Shown here piece after piece: positions 63,901 to 64,000 of a DNA stretch of 64,000 nucleotides (positions are counted from its first letter, which is position 1; each line of letters starts with the position of its first letter). The notes under the pieces were generated by a model. That model saw nothing but the letters and a program-made list of their open reading frames with translations, had not been told where the DNA came from and searched no databases. The DNA is from Himantopus leucocephalus (taxonomy: Eukaryota > Chordata > Aves > Charadriiformes > Recurvirostridae): contig RSEF01000004.1 in NCBI GenBank assembly GCA_003993805.1, positions 5,350,179 to 5,414,178 on the forward strand, in the 5' to 3' direction. The position numbers were made by a program, and so were the translations under genes.

Positions 63901-64000
63901 ATACAGCCTGCTATCAGCGCGGTATCTGATCGGGTTGCTGCCCCGTGGTGTCTCACTGGTCTTCCTCATTCTTCTCCCCTGTCGCTAAAACAGCCTTGAC
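60921..64000. other. Intergenic, no gene recognised
   Basis: Mixed composition, somewhat GC-richer after 63.2 kb with a small GC patch at about 63.8 kb. HPRT1 follows PHF6 in human, but none of its exons were recognised here. Open frames such as 63574-63969 have no recognisable domains. Confidence 0.55.

Overview
The window is vertebrate nuclear DNA, most probably from a bird. It contains one gene that can be supported, spread over short exons with GT-AG introns. It also holds long gene-free AT-rich stretches, two CpG islands, two GC-rich minisatellites and a decayed CR1-type LINE. CR1 is the typical non-LTR family of birds and other sauropsids. No bacterial, organellar or viral gene set is present, and nearly all open frames longer than 60 codons are chance or repeat-driven.

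The gene is PHF6 (PHD finger protein 6), on the plus strand. Nine coding exons (36364-36501, 36696-36797, 40349-40482, 40795-40838, 50518-50684, 50863-51006, 52234-52338, 53166-53299, 53971-54100) join in frame into 1,098 nt. That is 365 codons plus a stop, the same length as human PHF6. The product has two extended PHD (ePHD) zinc modules joined by a basic Ser-rich linker, and an acidic C-terminal tail. Its promoter is the CpG island at about 30.5-31.7 kb, which carries five NRF1-type sites, a CCAAT box and a CGG repeat. Exon 1 is non-coding; translation starts in exon 2. The stop codon is the last triplet of exon 10, so the 3'UTR lies in a separate exon beginning at 54393, with candidate poly(A) signals at 54713, 56115, 56449 and 58393.

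Layout: 1-30.5 kb is upstream intergenic DNA. It holds an 18-bp minisatellite (5.1-5.9 kb), a pair of about 176-bp dispersed repeats (7.7 and 10.2 kb), a pyrimidine tract (17.6 kb), an orphan CpG island with a G4 motif and a CTCF-like site (20.6-21.0 kb), and a 21-bp minisatellite (21.1-21.5 kb). 30.5-58.4 kb is the PHF6 locus. 58.4-64 kb is downstream intergenic DNA with the CR1 remnant at 59.8-60.9 kb. In human, PHF6 lies between GPC3/CCDC160 and HPRT1; no exon of those genes was recognised here.

Twelve single N bases occur, and at least six are flanked by near-identical direct repeats of about 27-146 bp. These look like contig-end overlaps left unmerged at gap joins, not biology. I found no convincing undescribed gene system. 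The best follow-ups are the orphan CpG/CTCF/minisatellite cluster at 20.6-21.5 kb, the NRF1 array, the NAGNAG acceptor of exon 6 and the dispersed repeat pair.
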